The notes beneath the pieces are model-generated. The model was given only the letters and a program-made list of their open reading frames with translations, was not told the DNA's origin and made no database searches. Below, in pieces: positions 21,101 to 33,514 of a DNA stretch of 64,000 bases; position 1 is the stretch's first letter, and every line of letters begins with the position of its first letter. Origin of the DNA: Rheum nobile (lineage: Eukaryota > Streptophyta > Magnoliopsida > Caryophyllales > Polygonaceae). The position numbers and the translations under genes were made by a program. The stretch lies in contig WOAB01000843.1 in assembly GCA_027886185.1 (NCBI GenBank), positions 1-64,000 on the forward strand, in the 5' to 3' direction.

Positions 21101-22672
21101 ACCCTAAAAGAATAATACCCTAAATCCATTAATTTATATTTAACAATGTTTTCTAAACAAAAAAGTTGTAAAAAAAAGCAACGGCTATAGTAGCCGTTGA
21201 TTTTATTTAAAAAAAAAAGTGATTTAAAAAAACACAAAATTAATACTTTTTTTATAAAAATCAACGTTTTCTCTAACCGTTGAATTTGACGGGTTACACA
21301 GAAATCGAAGGCGATGCAAGTAGGAATCCCCTAAATTCTTGACACATGCACTATTAACAATCTTTTTAGATGACGTTGGCTTTCCATATCAAGGGTTGTA
21401 CACTTGTACTAATATTTTTACGGTTATTTAGGGACACATGTTAGACATATCGTTTAAATAATTATTTTTAAAATTTTTAAATTATTTTAAAAATTATTAA
21501 ATTATTTTAAATAATATAATTTAACAAAAATATAATAAGATGCTCAATCTGATTGTTTTTTCCTATCTATTCATTTATAGGAGTATTTTGACATTTAACA
21601 TTTGTTGTTTGTAGGCCTATTTTCTAACAAAAAAAAAAAGTTTGTAGGCCTATTTTGACATTTAACATTTGTTGTTTGTCTTCAAAACTCAGAGTTTGTC
21701 TAAATTTTCTGAAATAATACATTATTTTATATTAAATTATATTAATTCATTAATTTAATGTAGGATAATGTATTTCAATTGAAAACCAAAAAACGCTATA
21801 CTCGTTCTATGCTAATAATAATTATACATAAAAATACACCAAAATAAAATAATCTAATCTAATTATACATAAGTGCCTATCATCACACCTAAATCTAACC
21901 TCTGCAACGCACTTATTATTGTTATGACAAAATAAACCTTATTACAAGATACAAAAGCCCGTTTGTGAAGATATAGTAAAAATAAAACGATAAAAAATAG
22001 TTCCCCTCAAACTGAGGGTAATTCGACCTAGGTCTCCATCCACAACCATGGGAACTAAGAACAAGTTTCCCTCATTATAAATGGAAACTTTAAAACGATT
22101 CACTTTATTATGACTCGAACTCGTCGAACCTTGTTTTCTTCATAATAGTCAGTTGTTATTATTATCAACTTTATTGCTAAGCTTAAGTTGGAGAAAGGAA
22201 AAATTAAATGAATTCGGGTGACGAATCTGATATGTTTGATGACCCAGACTTTGACTTTGCTTTTACGGTAAGCAAACTTTCTTACTGTATTAGAAACTTG
22301 AAGTTTATTTTACTTTTATACGAACAATGAGTTTCTAGCAAGTCGAAGTTTGTGAATTTTTTCGTTGCTTCCCCTTATTATGAGGGGAACTGTCTAAATC
22401 GTTCCTCTTGGCTTTAGGGGTATTGTCAAAATAATTTCCCTTAGTCTGAGGGAAACTGTCGTATTGTATATAAATGGGTAACGACGACGGTGAAAAGACA
22501 GTGACAGAAAGACAACGGTGGTGGAGGGAGAGAATACTGACTATTGGTGGTGCCAAGAGATTGAGGATAGAGGTCCAAATGAATAATTTTATATATAAAA
22601 ATATATTTTAGTTAATATATAAATACAAAATATTATGTATGATTAAATTGGTGTGATGATATAGGCAGCCCC
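21101..22672. other. Gene-free AT-rich interval
   Basis: No convincing coding region. It contains a short duplication of TTGTTTGTAGGCCTATTTT (about 21605-21660) and a few imperfect palindromes of the form TTCCC...GAGGGAAACTGTC (about 22010 and 22365-22460). The short minus-strand frame at 22335-22556 has no support. Confidence 0.5.
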
Positions 22673-23019
22673 TAATTATAGGGGATTCTTTTCCGCACCC
22701 GTTTTTTTTTTGCGGCACACCCGCCCTTGGTTGCGCCCAAAAAATGGATTTTTATTCCTTGGACGCAACCTGGTTGCGCCCAAGGTCTGGGTGAGTTTTT
22801 ATTTATTTTGAAAAATGATTTTTTTAAAGATTATTGAACCGGTTTTGGGGTCTGAACCGGTTTTTTCTGGACACAACTACGTTGCGCCAAGGGATTTATT
22901 TTATTTTATTTAAAAAAAGTTGGGCGCAACGTGGTTGCGCCCAGAAAAAGAAAAAAAAACTTGGATGTTTTGTAGTTATATCCAATTTGGTTATTGTTAT
23001 GGTTATGTCCTATATTTAA

Positions 23020-24130
23020 ATACTATGATTATATCTTATAGTTATATCCACTTTCGTTATATTTATGGTTATATCATATAGTTACGTACTATAGTTATAT
23101 CCAATTTGGTTATTACTATAGAATATAACCATAAGGATATAGCCAAATTGGATATAACTATAAGGATATAACTATAAGATATAGTCATAGTATATAACTA
23201 TATGATATAAGTATATAACCATAGTATATAACTATATGATATAATATAAGATATAACCATAGTATATAACTATGAAATATAACTATAAGATATAATCATA
23301 GTATATAATTATAGGATATAACCATAGTACATAACCATAGTATATAACTATATAATAAAATCATAAGATATCATCATAATATATAACTATAGAATATAAC
23401 GATATGATATAACCAAATTGGATATAAGTCATATAATTATAAGATTTAATCATTGTATATAACTATATGATATAACCATAGTATATCTATATGATATAAC
23501 CATAGTATATCTATATGATATAATATAGGATATAATCATAGTATATAACTATGGAATATAACCATAAGATATAATCATAGTATATAATTATAAGATATAA
23601 ACATAGTATATAACTATAGAATATAACCGTAGTATATGACCATAAGACATAACCAAATTGGATATAACCATAGTTATATGTGATTTTCGAAGGATATAAT
23701 CATAGGATATAACGATATGATATAACCATAGTTATATGTGATTTTCGAAGGATATAATCATAGAATATAACGATATGAGATAACCAAATTGGATATAACG
23801 ATAAGATATAGTCATAGTATATAACTATATGATATAACCATAGTATATAACTATATGATATAATATAGGATATAACCATAGTATATAACTATGAAATATA
23901 ACTATAAGATATAATCATAGTATATAATTATAGGTTATAACCATAATATATAACTATAGAATATAATATAAGATATAACCATAGTATATAACCATAAGAT
24001 ATAATCATAGTATATAACTATATCATATAACGATATGATATAACCAAATTGGATATAAGTCATATAACTATAAGATATAATCATTGTATATAACTATATA
24101 ATATAACCATAGTATATAACGATATTATTT
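23020..24130. repeat. AT minisatellite inside the TIR element
   Basis: Degenerate tandem copies of ATATAACCATAGTATATAAC-type units, with occasional CCAAATTGGATATAA insertions. Closely related to the array at 18910-20450. Confidence 0.8.
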
Positions 24131-24169
24131 TATGGATTAAACTCTATTTTATGGACTAAACCCCAAAAC

Positions 24170-24990
24170 CTAACCATAAACCCTAAAAAACACTAAAAAC
24201 CCCTTAGATACAACCTGGTTGCGCCCAAAAAACCTAAGTCTTAAACCACAAACCCTAAACCCCAAAACCTAACCCTAAACCCTAAAAAACACTAAAAACC
24301 CTTTGGACATAACTAGGTTACACCCATAGTTCTGGACGCAATATAGTTGCGCCCAAAGGTGTGTGGGGATTGTTTTAAGATTTTTTAGGGTTTAGGGGTT
24401 TAAGGGTTTGTACTCGAATGGACAAAAACCCCAAACCCTAAAACCTAACCATAAACCCTAAAAAACACTAAAAACTCCTTGGGTGCAACTTGGTTGCGCC
24501 CAAAAACCCTAAATCTTAAATCACAAACCCTAAACTCCAAAATCTAACCCTAAACCCTAAAAAAACACTAAAAAACCCTTGGACGCAACTTGGTTGTGCC
24601 CAAAAACCCTAAACCCTAACCCTAAACCCTAAAAAAACACTAAAAATCCCTTGGACGCAACTAGGTTGCGCCCATAGTCCTTGACGCAATCTAGTTGCAC
24701 CCAAAGGGTGTGTGTGGATTGTATTAGGGTTTAGGGTTTATACTCGAATGCACGAAAACCCCAAAACCTAACCATAAACCCTAAAAAATACTAGAAACCC
24801 CTTGGATGTAACCTGGTTAAGCTCAAAAATCTTAAACCATAAACCCCAAAACCTAACCCTAAACCCTAAAAAAACACTAGAAACCCCTTAGGTGCAACTA
24901 GGTTGCACCCGTAGTTCTGGACGCAATATAGTTATGCCCAAAGGGTGTGTGGGGATTGTTTTAGGGTTTAGGGTCTTTATCATAGTATAT
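24170..24990. repeat. Telomere-like CCCTAAA blocks alternating with GGTTGCGCCCA palindromes
   Basis: Several units of a few hundred bp alternate short CCCTAAACCCTAACCC blocks with a GGACGCAACCTGGTTGCGCC palindrome. CCCTAAA is the plant telomere repeat. Here it is short, interrupted and inside a mobile element, so it is not a chromosome end. Confidence 0.75.
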
Positions 24991-25109
24991 ACTATGATAA
25001 TTCGTATTTAATGAAATAAGTATTTAATGTTGAAATAGGTATTGCATTTAGAAATTGTTGGTATTTTAGAATTTTTTTGTATGTTGTATTTGATTCTAGA
25101 TTTTTTTAT

Positions 25110-25550
25110 AAAAATTATGTATTGAAATACTATAGTATATAAGTGTAACTATATGAAATACTATAGTATATAAGTATATTCACATGAAATATAAAGGAAA
25201 ACTATAGTATATAAGTATATTCACATGAAATATAACGAGATACTTTAGTATAAGTATAACTATATGAAATATAATGAAATATTATATTATATAAGTGTAA
25301 CTATATGAAATACAATGAAATACTATAGTATATAAATATAACTATATGAAATATAATAAAATACTATAATATATAATGAAAATACTATAGTATATAATGA
25401 AATACTATAGTATATAAATATAACTATATGAAATACTATAGTATATAAGTATAACTATATGAAATACTATAGTATATAAGTATAACTATATGAAATATAA
25501 TGAAATACTATAGTATATAAGTGTAACTATAGTACATAAGCTTATAGCAA
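25110..25550. repeat. Second AT minisatellite, unit with AACTATATGAAATAC
   Basis: About 20 units of AACTATATGAAATACTATAG-type sequence on the right side of the element core. It has a different unit from the array at 23020-24130 but the same base composition. Confidence 0.75.
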
Positions 25551-26275
25551 TTTAATTTCTTTATATGAAAATTACATTGTAAATAAATTTTAGAAATTTA
25601 ATGTATTTTTTTTACAAATTAAAAATTTGCTAAAAATAATAATCGAAATACAATAAAGAAAATAAGGTAACAAGATAATTCGCGTGTGAAATCCTCATGA
25701 TACAAACAAATTTATTACCATGTAACCCTGGTTACTTGAAAACGTCTATTACTATAGTCAAATGCACACAAATGTACAAATCTACTAGGTATTTGAATTT
25801 CCAAATCATATAAAATATAAAGATAGATACAATGTGATGAGTATGTAGTAAATTTATTTTAAATATAAAATAAATTTGTTGATATAAAATATCAAAGTTT
25901 TTTTATTTTTTCTGGGTGCAACCAGATATATATTTTTTTAGTTTTTTTTAAAAATTGGCCAAAAACCGAATTTTTTAACAATCCGTTTCATTCATTTGGG
26001 CGCAACCTAATTGCGCCCAAAGAATTATTATTTTTTTTGAAAAAAAAAAATCCATTTTTTGGACGCAATAAAACGGATGCGCCGAAAAAAAAAAAGGCGC
26101 GAACATTCTACCCGTAATTATATTGTAAGATTGGCTCATAATAGAAAATTAGAAATTAGAAACCCTTATCTCAAATACATTTCCCTCCCTCTCCGCTTGC
26201 TTTGTAGGTCGTAGTCGCCGCCTTTCGTGCCCGCCTCCCGTATCTCTTCTCCTCCTCTCTCAATCTTCCGACGCC

Positions 26276-27856
26276 ATGGGCAAGAAATCCAAGGATCCAG
26301 GCAACGCCAAACTCGAATCTGTTCCTGAGTCGGATTCCTCCACCGTATTCAGCAAACTATTCGGCCATGCCCCGTCCCCGGAACCCGATGCCCCGACTTC
26401 GCTCTTCTCTGCGCACAATCCCTTTCGAAGAAAACACGGCGAAGATCCTTTTCAATTGGATAAGGAATTGGGGTCTGAATTAGCCGATCCACACCCTAAC
26501 GATGCCGGGGTTGAGCTCTCGAAGAAGGATAAGAAGAAGAAGAAGCGAGCAAAGGATGAAATTGACGGTGCTGATCCGGTGAAGGGTAAGAAATACAAGC
26601 AGGAGGAGGAGAAGGAATCTGAGATCGACGGTGCAATGAACCCTAACTCGGAGAAAGGAATCCCTGATTCGCCGATCGTGACGAGCGATAGGAAGGAGAA
26701 GAAGCACAAGAGGAAGAGAGATGAGTTGGAGAGAGAGTACGAGGAGAAAAAGTATGGAGCGGCGGCTGGCGACGAGGAATCGAAGGAGATAGTTGTCGGG
26801 AGGAAGAGGAAATCGGCGGAGAATCCTGCGGAGATGACGGTTTCAAAGGAGGGTTATGATGACGAGAATAAGCTGTTAAGGACGATCTTTGTCGGTAATC
26901 TGCCATTGAAGACAAAGAAGAAGGCTTTGTTGAAAGAATTTTCTCAATTTGGAGAGATTGAGTCCGTGAGGCTTCGGTCTGTTCCAACTTTGGATGTGAG
27001 TAATCAATTATCATTCTGAGAAAAAAAAAGACACATTTCTTATGCATTTCTTGCAGTTTGCTTAGCTTCATATCTTTAATGTTCTTTGCTTTGTCATTTT
27101 CATTTTAGAGCAAGAAACCAAAGAAGGTGAAGATTTTGAACAACAATATCAATGAAGCTGTTGACAGGTATGACGAAAAATTGGCTTTTAGATTATTCAA
27201 ATTCATTTGCTTATGTTTTGGTACAGTTATTTTTTTCTGGATTAGTTGAGAGAAATTGGACTTTCCCATGACTTATATGACTGTCTAAGACAAATATATG
27301 AGAGATGCCTGGTATATGACTTTGCCCAATGTTGGATGTTAATTGGCAAGTTAGTAGCTTTAAGAACGAACATGGAAGAATCTGAGGGTTGGTGGTTTAG
27401 TTTGAGCAATTAAGTGTTTGTGACACCTCATAAATTAGAGTATGAGACACATATATCTGTTGTGGATTGTGGAAAGGGGCATAGTGTGACTATACAGTCT
27501 GAAAATACTAAGGAGACTCTGGAATTATAAGAACTTCAGGGCTGGAAAGCACAATGTGGGACAAGAACTGTTCTATGGAGAAGATATTCCAGGCAGCTTC
27601 TAGTTAATGTAGTGAATTTTACATTTTTTTACACCTTGGATAGAGCTAATTATCTGGATTATTGGTAATCTACTTTGCTGTCCAAGAATTTTCCTTTGCA
27701 TTTGCAGTTCCCTTGAGAACTTTTCTTCTCTATTTCATATGTGTTTTCTTATCATTGAGGATTTTTTTGTGTGCAGTGTCAATGCCTATATTGTATTTAA
27801 GACAGAAGAGTCTGCAGAGGCCTCTCTCACCCATAATATGGCTCTGGTATATACTC

Positions 27857-27897
<41 letters not shown>

Positions 27898-29332
27898 TTT
27901 CCTGATGCAGTTTACCAAATGGTTAGGTTTTAACATCCTATCCTCCTCTCCCAAACACCCCTAATTACTGTACATTGCTGTGTTTCTGTTTATTATTACT
28001 AGTCCGTTTTCACTTCTGACAACTTTGGAAATGCAGGTTGGTGGTAATCATATCCGTGTGGATAGGGCCTGTCCACCTCGGAAGAAATTAAAGGGGGACA
28101 GCACTCCACTTTATGATACCAAGAGAACTGTTTTTGTGGGGAACTTGCCATTCGATGTGAAGGTAATTTGCTCTCACAAATTGCAAATGATATTCTGCTT
28201 TCGGTTTTAATAATTCAATTACAGTATCCATAATTCTCTGTGCAGGATGAAGAATTGTACCGGTTATTTTGTGGTATTAACCAAGTTGGTTCTAGCATTG
28301 AAGCTATTAGAGTTATTAGAGACCCTCATACAAGTGTTGGAAAGGGCATTGCATATGTCTTGCTCAAAACAAGGGTATGTTTTTCAATTGCTTGCCTCTG
28401 GTGTAATATCTCTACATTCCTAAAGAATGTGCACTTCTTCTTGGTTTGTTTATAAATTTTTCCATTATCCATAAAAAAGTAAAAGCAGTAAAAATAAATC
28501 TGTTAGCATTCTTCCTTTTGTACTTGAGATGTAAATAAGCTTATAAATGATAATAGAGGTCATAACTAGGACGAGAAAGGATGAAATGCATAGTAAAGAG
28601 AGTGTAGTTTGTGCCAGTGTCTCAGTCCTTCATTTCTCTGTTCATAATCAAACTTTGAAGACCATGGCGTATCTTCATATTGGTCTGGCATGACACACTG
28701 ACAAGCCAAGTGATGTAAATAGTTATAAGCTATTACTAATAGCTAATGAACATAATTTGCTACAAGCTTATGAAAATGATTCAACTTCTCTTATACTTTT
28801 CCTTGTTACATGATCAAGATTGACATTTCTTCTGCTTTTTCTGGCATAGGAAGCTGCAAACATGATTGTCAAGAGGAGAAGTCTGAAGCTCAGGGACCGA
28901 GAGTTGCGGATATCCCATGCCAAGGCCGATACCACACCTGCTAAGAGGAAAACTCCACCAGTTGATGGATCAGAAATTTTTTCAGGCAAGAAGCTTCATT
29001 TGGAACCCAAAACCCCAAACAGTGGCTATAGGCCAAGGGTGAATGCTTCTGCCTCATATGAAGGTGTACGGGCAACTAAATCTGGTAAAGAGAAGAAACC
29101 ATATCGAAAAGTTACCCAGACAGCCGTCTTCCGGTCAGGACCGAAAGGCAAGGATGAGACTAAACCGAGGGAGAATAAAAGACCATCTGTTGCAGCCAGA
29201 AAAGCCAAGGCAAATGCTCCAAGGGCGGGTGGAAGTGGGTCAGTTCAAGCAGCAGGGAAGAAGCGCAAGTTTGGGAGCAGGACACCACAGAGCTCCTTCA
29301 AGAAAAACAAAAAAGCTAAGAAATCCAAGTGA
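26276..29332 (+). CDS. Nucleolar two-RRM RNA-binding protein (RBM34/Nop12 type)
   Basis: Six exons with GT-AG borders: 26276-26995, 27109-27167, 27777-27846, 28037-28162, 28246-28374 and 28850-29332, giving about 528 residues in one frame. Residues 1-200 are charged, with Lys-rich nuclear/nucleolar-type clusters. RRM1 begins at RTIFVGNLPL (about 202) and spans exons 1-4; RRM2 begins at RTVFVGNLPF, with an RNP1-like GKGIAYVLL. The tail is Lys/Arg-rich, ending KKNKKAKKSK. The family acts in large ribosomal subunit maturation in the nucleolus; that role is from family knowledge. The start follows a TE-free 160 bp. The next gene is convergent. Confidence 0.9.
27857..27900 (+). repeat. CT microsatellite in intron 3 of the RRM gene
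   Basis: A (CT)n tract followed by a T run, lying a few bases after the exon 3 donor. Short frames drawn across it are not genes. Confidence 0.85.
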
Positions 29333-29978
29333 TGAGTACCAGTTTTTTATACCTTTTTGATAATCACATCAATGTTGGGTAGCTTTTTTTAGAAATTTGT
29401 TGTATGAATTGAGCAAGTCTCTTGAACCAATCTTTTTATGGTAGTGTAATGCCCACAGCGAAGTTCTTTGCATTTTCAATGTCAATAATTTGCTATAGCA
29501 GTGAAAATGTTTTGGGCTAATGAAACCTGCATTTACAAAACAAGAAGATATAATAATATTGTATAGGAGAGTAGTTTTAGACCAGGCTAAGCATATAGAT
29601 CCATCTGAATGATGTTGGGTCACAGCGTTGGCTTCTTTGGAAAGCAGGGGACATGCTTAGACCCGTTGCATCATCCCATGCCCTGAGTAAAAACATCAAA
29701 CCAATGTACAATGTTTCAATAAAATCATTTCATTCACCAGCACAATCAACGTCACAACTTAGATATCTGAAGTGGTACAGGAGTTCAACTAGTTTTACAT
29801 TTAGCAAATGATTTCATAGCAATTGATGGATCCATCACTTTACATCCCAACATTACAGCTTGTTGGTTTAGAAAGAATGTGGATGTAGACTAAATCTTGC
29901 TTGATTGGATCAGCTGTACACAAATCAAGTCTGCCTGAAGAATCACAAAGGCGAACCAACTTGAAAGGATTGTTGTCT

Positions 29979-32947
29979 CTATGACTTGTTTTTGCTTAGC
30001 AGAGTTGGGGTGATGCTGATAATTCCAATGAGGAACATAGTTGCAATGGATTGGAAGTCATAGAGGTCGCCCAGTGATTGCAGCTCCCCAAGGGCTAATC
30101 CAGCCTGCACAGACGACCATAGATAAGCAAAACGCGACAAAAAGGTTTGAAAGATAGAAACAGTTAGCAGAGTAATTTCAAGATCCGCAAAGAAGAAAAA
30201 GAAACCTCATTTTAACTTTCCTAGGCCAGAAAATTCTAAAATTTTTCTAGTTCCACTTAAATTACCTCTGCAGCTAATTCAGAAATCCTAAATCCAAAAG
30301 TAACCTTCGAACATAAGCTAGATAAATCTTGTTTTATGCCTCAAAACAATAATTATATGCCAGGAAAAGCATTTAGGCTCTCATACTCTTCAGTCTTGAG
30401 AGAAAAATACAAAATTGGTGAATGAAATAATTACCCTAACAGTGACAAAAGCAGCAGGAATTAGCCCGATGAATGTTGCAAAGAAGAATATGTGGTATGG
30501 CACATCAACTATCGGTGATGCCATGTTGATGAATGTATTGGGCAATGTGGGAGTCACTCTAAGGAAAACCATGTAGTTCAACAAGCATTCCCTTCTTTTG
30601 GCCACCTGAAATAGGTAAAGGAAGCAGAAGGAATTTTAGTGTAATTCCTGTTACTTCAGGAGTTTTCTCATAGTGAACTCATGCTTTAAGCAAGCTCACC
30701 TGTGCTTGAAATAACTTAATTTTGTCCGGCCACAAAGAGAAGACCAGAGGCCGTCCGATCAGTTTTGAGAGGAAAAAACAGGAGGAAGCACCAGCTGTTG
30801 CAGCCGAGACCACCAAGACCATGCCTTTGAAGACACCAAAGAGAGCTCCAGCTAATAAGGACATAAAAATAGTCCCCGGGATCATGAAAGTCTGCATGAA
30901 AATGTAGACCACAAAATAACCTATAAGCACTTGTGCTGTATAGTCACTTGTGTAAATCTCAAGGTGATCTCTGCAAGAGAAAGATTGTGTAACCGTATCA
31001 TTAAGACTTGGAAGTAGCACTTTTAACAATTCCCGTACTAGGAGTTAGAAAACAAGGGACAAAGCATCATAGAGATCAAGGTACAAGCGCAAGTTCAATG
31101 GACTGAAAGCCACCAGCTGACAAACAAAATAAGAAAATAGAAAAGCAGGGTTCACCAACACTGATGCAGAGTTTTGGAGTAAAGCAATTCATAAAACACT
31201 CTTTGTCTTAGAAGCATCCAACTAAGCGAGGATGAAAAGGGTAAATAAAGTAAGCACCACCACAGAAGCAAAATGTTGAGTTCAATGTATAAAAGAAAAG
31301 ATCAACTAGCCATCAAAACCATATCATAATCTTTCTCCCTAGTGAAGAATGGCTCAATTTAATGATTCCGATTATCTAAAAAGTACATAATGACATATAT
31401 TACTTATAGGTTTTCCTTAAAGCTTGATGGCTTTCCTATCTTAGCACGAATCCTAAATGCTAGGAACAGAAATTGACAATTTCGTTTAGATCAGCAACCA
31501 AACTCATCCTTCCAAGTCCCATTCACTAATGTGCTTCACATTAAGGGCTGGTTTGGTTTGAACTTATGGAAACGGTAACGAAAAAGAAACGAATCTAGTC
31601 CACATTGACATCATGATGCATTGATCAAATTTTTTATCTTGGCTTGGGGCTCTAAAATTTGTGTGTCAAGAGAAGGGAGAAAGGAAATGATTTCATCATT
31701 TTACAACTCACCCTTGTATTGGGGATACAAATATCTCCATCATAGTGCCAAGTGAAGGGGGAAAGGAAACGATTTCATCATTTTGATCAATGAATAATGA
31801 CACTAAATTGGACTAGATTCGTTTCTTTTTCATTACCGTTTCCGTAATTTAAAACAAATGGGGCCTAAAAAGAAACATTCAATATATCTTCTTCTTACTA
31901 CAAGCAAACTGCCTTTTGTACCAAGCAAGTAGCTTGTTTGTATCAGGACACACACACAAAAAAAAAAGGGAAAGGAAACAAGGCCTGCCTAGCAACTTAG
32001 TTTCAGGACAATGAACTCTTTCTTTGATAAATTTTAGCTTCCCATGAAAGACCGTAGGAGACCATCACAAGTTTGTCTCAGTTACAACAAGAGTCCTCCT
32101 GTCTAGAACCTGTCAATCCTGCATTCATTTATTCCCATGTCTTATACTCAAAAGAGTGTTTTGTTTAATTGTTGGTTCAGACATTTGGGCAAACCCTTCT
32201 TCTGGAGCAACAACAATGCTAAATTGTAGAGATTGTAAATGTTGTATGCAAAATCATTGAAGCAAGAAAGCAAATGTGATCCGGACATTTTCTCACCAAA
32301 TTCAAGACCAAGCAACCAACACTCCCCAAGTACAAACTACAAACAAGCAGTCAGCAGATATAAAACCAACAAACCAAAAAAGCACATTTATAAATAAGAT
32401 AAGAATGTACCCTTTTCTTAATCTAGTCAACTCAGGGCTACTTCCCCACCTTTAATTTCCCAGCTATCCCAACAATTCAATCGACAATTATTCATCTGCT
32501 AAAAGTGAACTATGAATTGGAATCAATTTCACCAGCTTACAGCACAAAGATCTACCCAAACCCCATGAAAGTATTCCATGTACAATTAACAAAAACTTAA
32601 ACAACAATCCACATTTGCCATCTAGATCTACTAATACAGACAAATCAACAACTCAATCTGAATCAATATCATAAGAAACTGAGGCCACCATTTTGTTACC
32701 TTAGAACCTGCAACTCCTCAAGGGTACGAGGCAATTTGAGGAAGCTATAATCAGAAGCAGGCATGGTCAAATAAACCCCCAAAAGCCCCATTCCAAAGGC
32801 AGCAACTATCCCGGAAGCCATGACTACTTCCCAGAAGGTCAATGGGAATTTACCCGTTGAAGGAGAAGGAGAAGGAGAAGGAGAAGAAGGAGCTTTAAAT
32901 TCTCCATCTTTACATACTTCTCCCTCGCATCTTTCAATCCTCTCCAT
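29979..32947 (-). CDS. VTT-domain (SNARE-associated Golgi / DedA-like) membrane protein
   Basis: Four exons on the minus strand: 32700-32947, 30700-30970, 30435-30605 and 29979-30104, all with GT-AG borders and consistent phase, giving 271 residues. Exon 1 gives a Ser/Pro N-terminus and a first membrane segment (VVMASGIVAAFGMGLLGVYL). Exon 2 holds the VTT core, with MIPGTIFMSLLAGALFG and a Gly/Ser-rich helix. Exon 3 has a reentrant-like RVTPTLPNTFINM and a membrane segment. Exon 4 is a last hydrophobic helix and a KNKS tail. The family (TMEM41/TVP38/DedA) acts in endomembranes, some members as lipid scramblases; the role of this gene is inferred. Intron 1 (about 1.7 kb) carries a MITE. Confidence 0.9.
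31545..31865. mobile_element. Tourist-like MITE in intron 1 of the VTT gene
   Basis: A 321-bp element with about 58-bp inverted repeats (GGGCTGGTTTGG at the left, GGCCCCATTTG reversed from the right, and a shared GAAACGAATCTAGTCCA). TAA lies on both sides (31542-31544 and 31866-31868). G/C-rich tips and a 3-bp TAA duplication fit PIF/Harbinger Tourist elements. Confidence 0.8.
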
Positions 32948-33514
32948 ACCCTCTTTTTCTTTTGCTTTTCTCTCTCGCTACAAATTCAAAGGCACCCCAA
33001 ACACCCAGAGAAAAATCAAAGTAGAAGGATGCTTGGAGAGAGGGGTATCAGATTTCTGGAATTCCCAGATGGGGATTTGCAGAGGAGAATAGATTAGAAA
33101 AGGGGGGAATTAGGAGAGGAGAGGGAAAACGGGTTCTTTCCTTTCGAGACACTGCTTTCCATTTTTTACCTGCCGCGGAATTTGCTTCAGCTAAAATTAT
33201 CAAAGCGTGAGAGATAGAGACGTAAAAGCAACAATTGGGGAAGACAATCAAGAATATTCGCACCCAATCCTACAAAATTGAATTTTATTCAATAACCAAA
33301 ATCCCCGCAAAAATATGTTGTTTAAGGATATGAAGAAAGCGAAATTAATGTTTTTTTTTAAACGGGATATTAAACACACCCATAACTTTTTATTATGCAC
33401 ACCCATGCATGCGGAATGCGTATACTTTTGTTTATGCATTCGAAAACCATACGTGTATGTATGCGCACTGCGGATACATATGCGTATGTATGCGCCCTGC
33501 GGATACATATGCGT

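Larger units (their letters stand above)
22681..26114. mobile_element. Non-autonomous TIR element with repeat-filled core, 8-bp TSD
   Basis: Both ends carry imperfect inverted repeats: GGGGATTCTTTTCCGCACC at the left, GGGTAGAATGTTCGCGCC reversed from the right, each followed by a T run and GC-rich motifs. TAATTATA flanks both sides (22673-22680 and 26115-26122; nine bases with one mismatch if extended). The core has no transposase. It holds minisatellites, telomere-like blocks and about ten copies of a GGTTGCGCCCAA/TTGGGCGCAACC palindrome. An 8-9 bp duplication with long TIRs suggests a Mutator-like origin, but hAT-like is possible. Confidence 0.6.

Noticed and set aside
24170..24990. Chromosome-end or internal telomere scar
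   Set aside because: CCCTAAA blocks are short, interrupted by GC palindromes and lie within TIR element ends.
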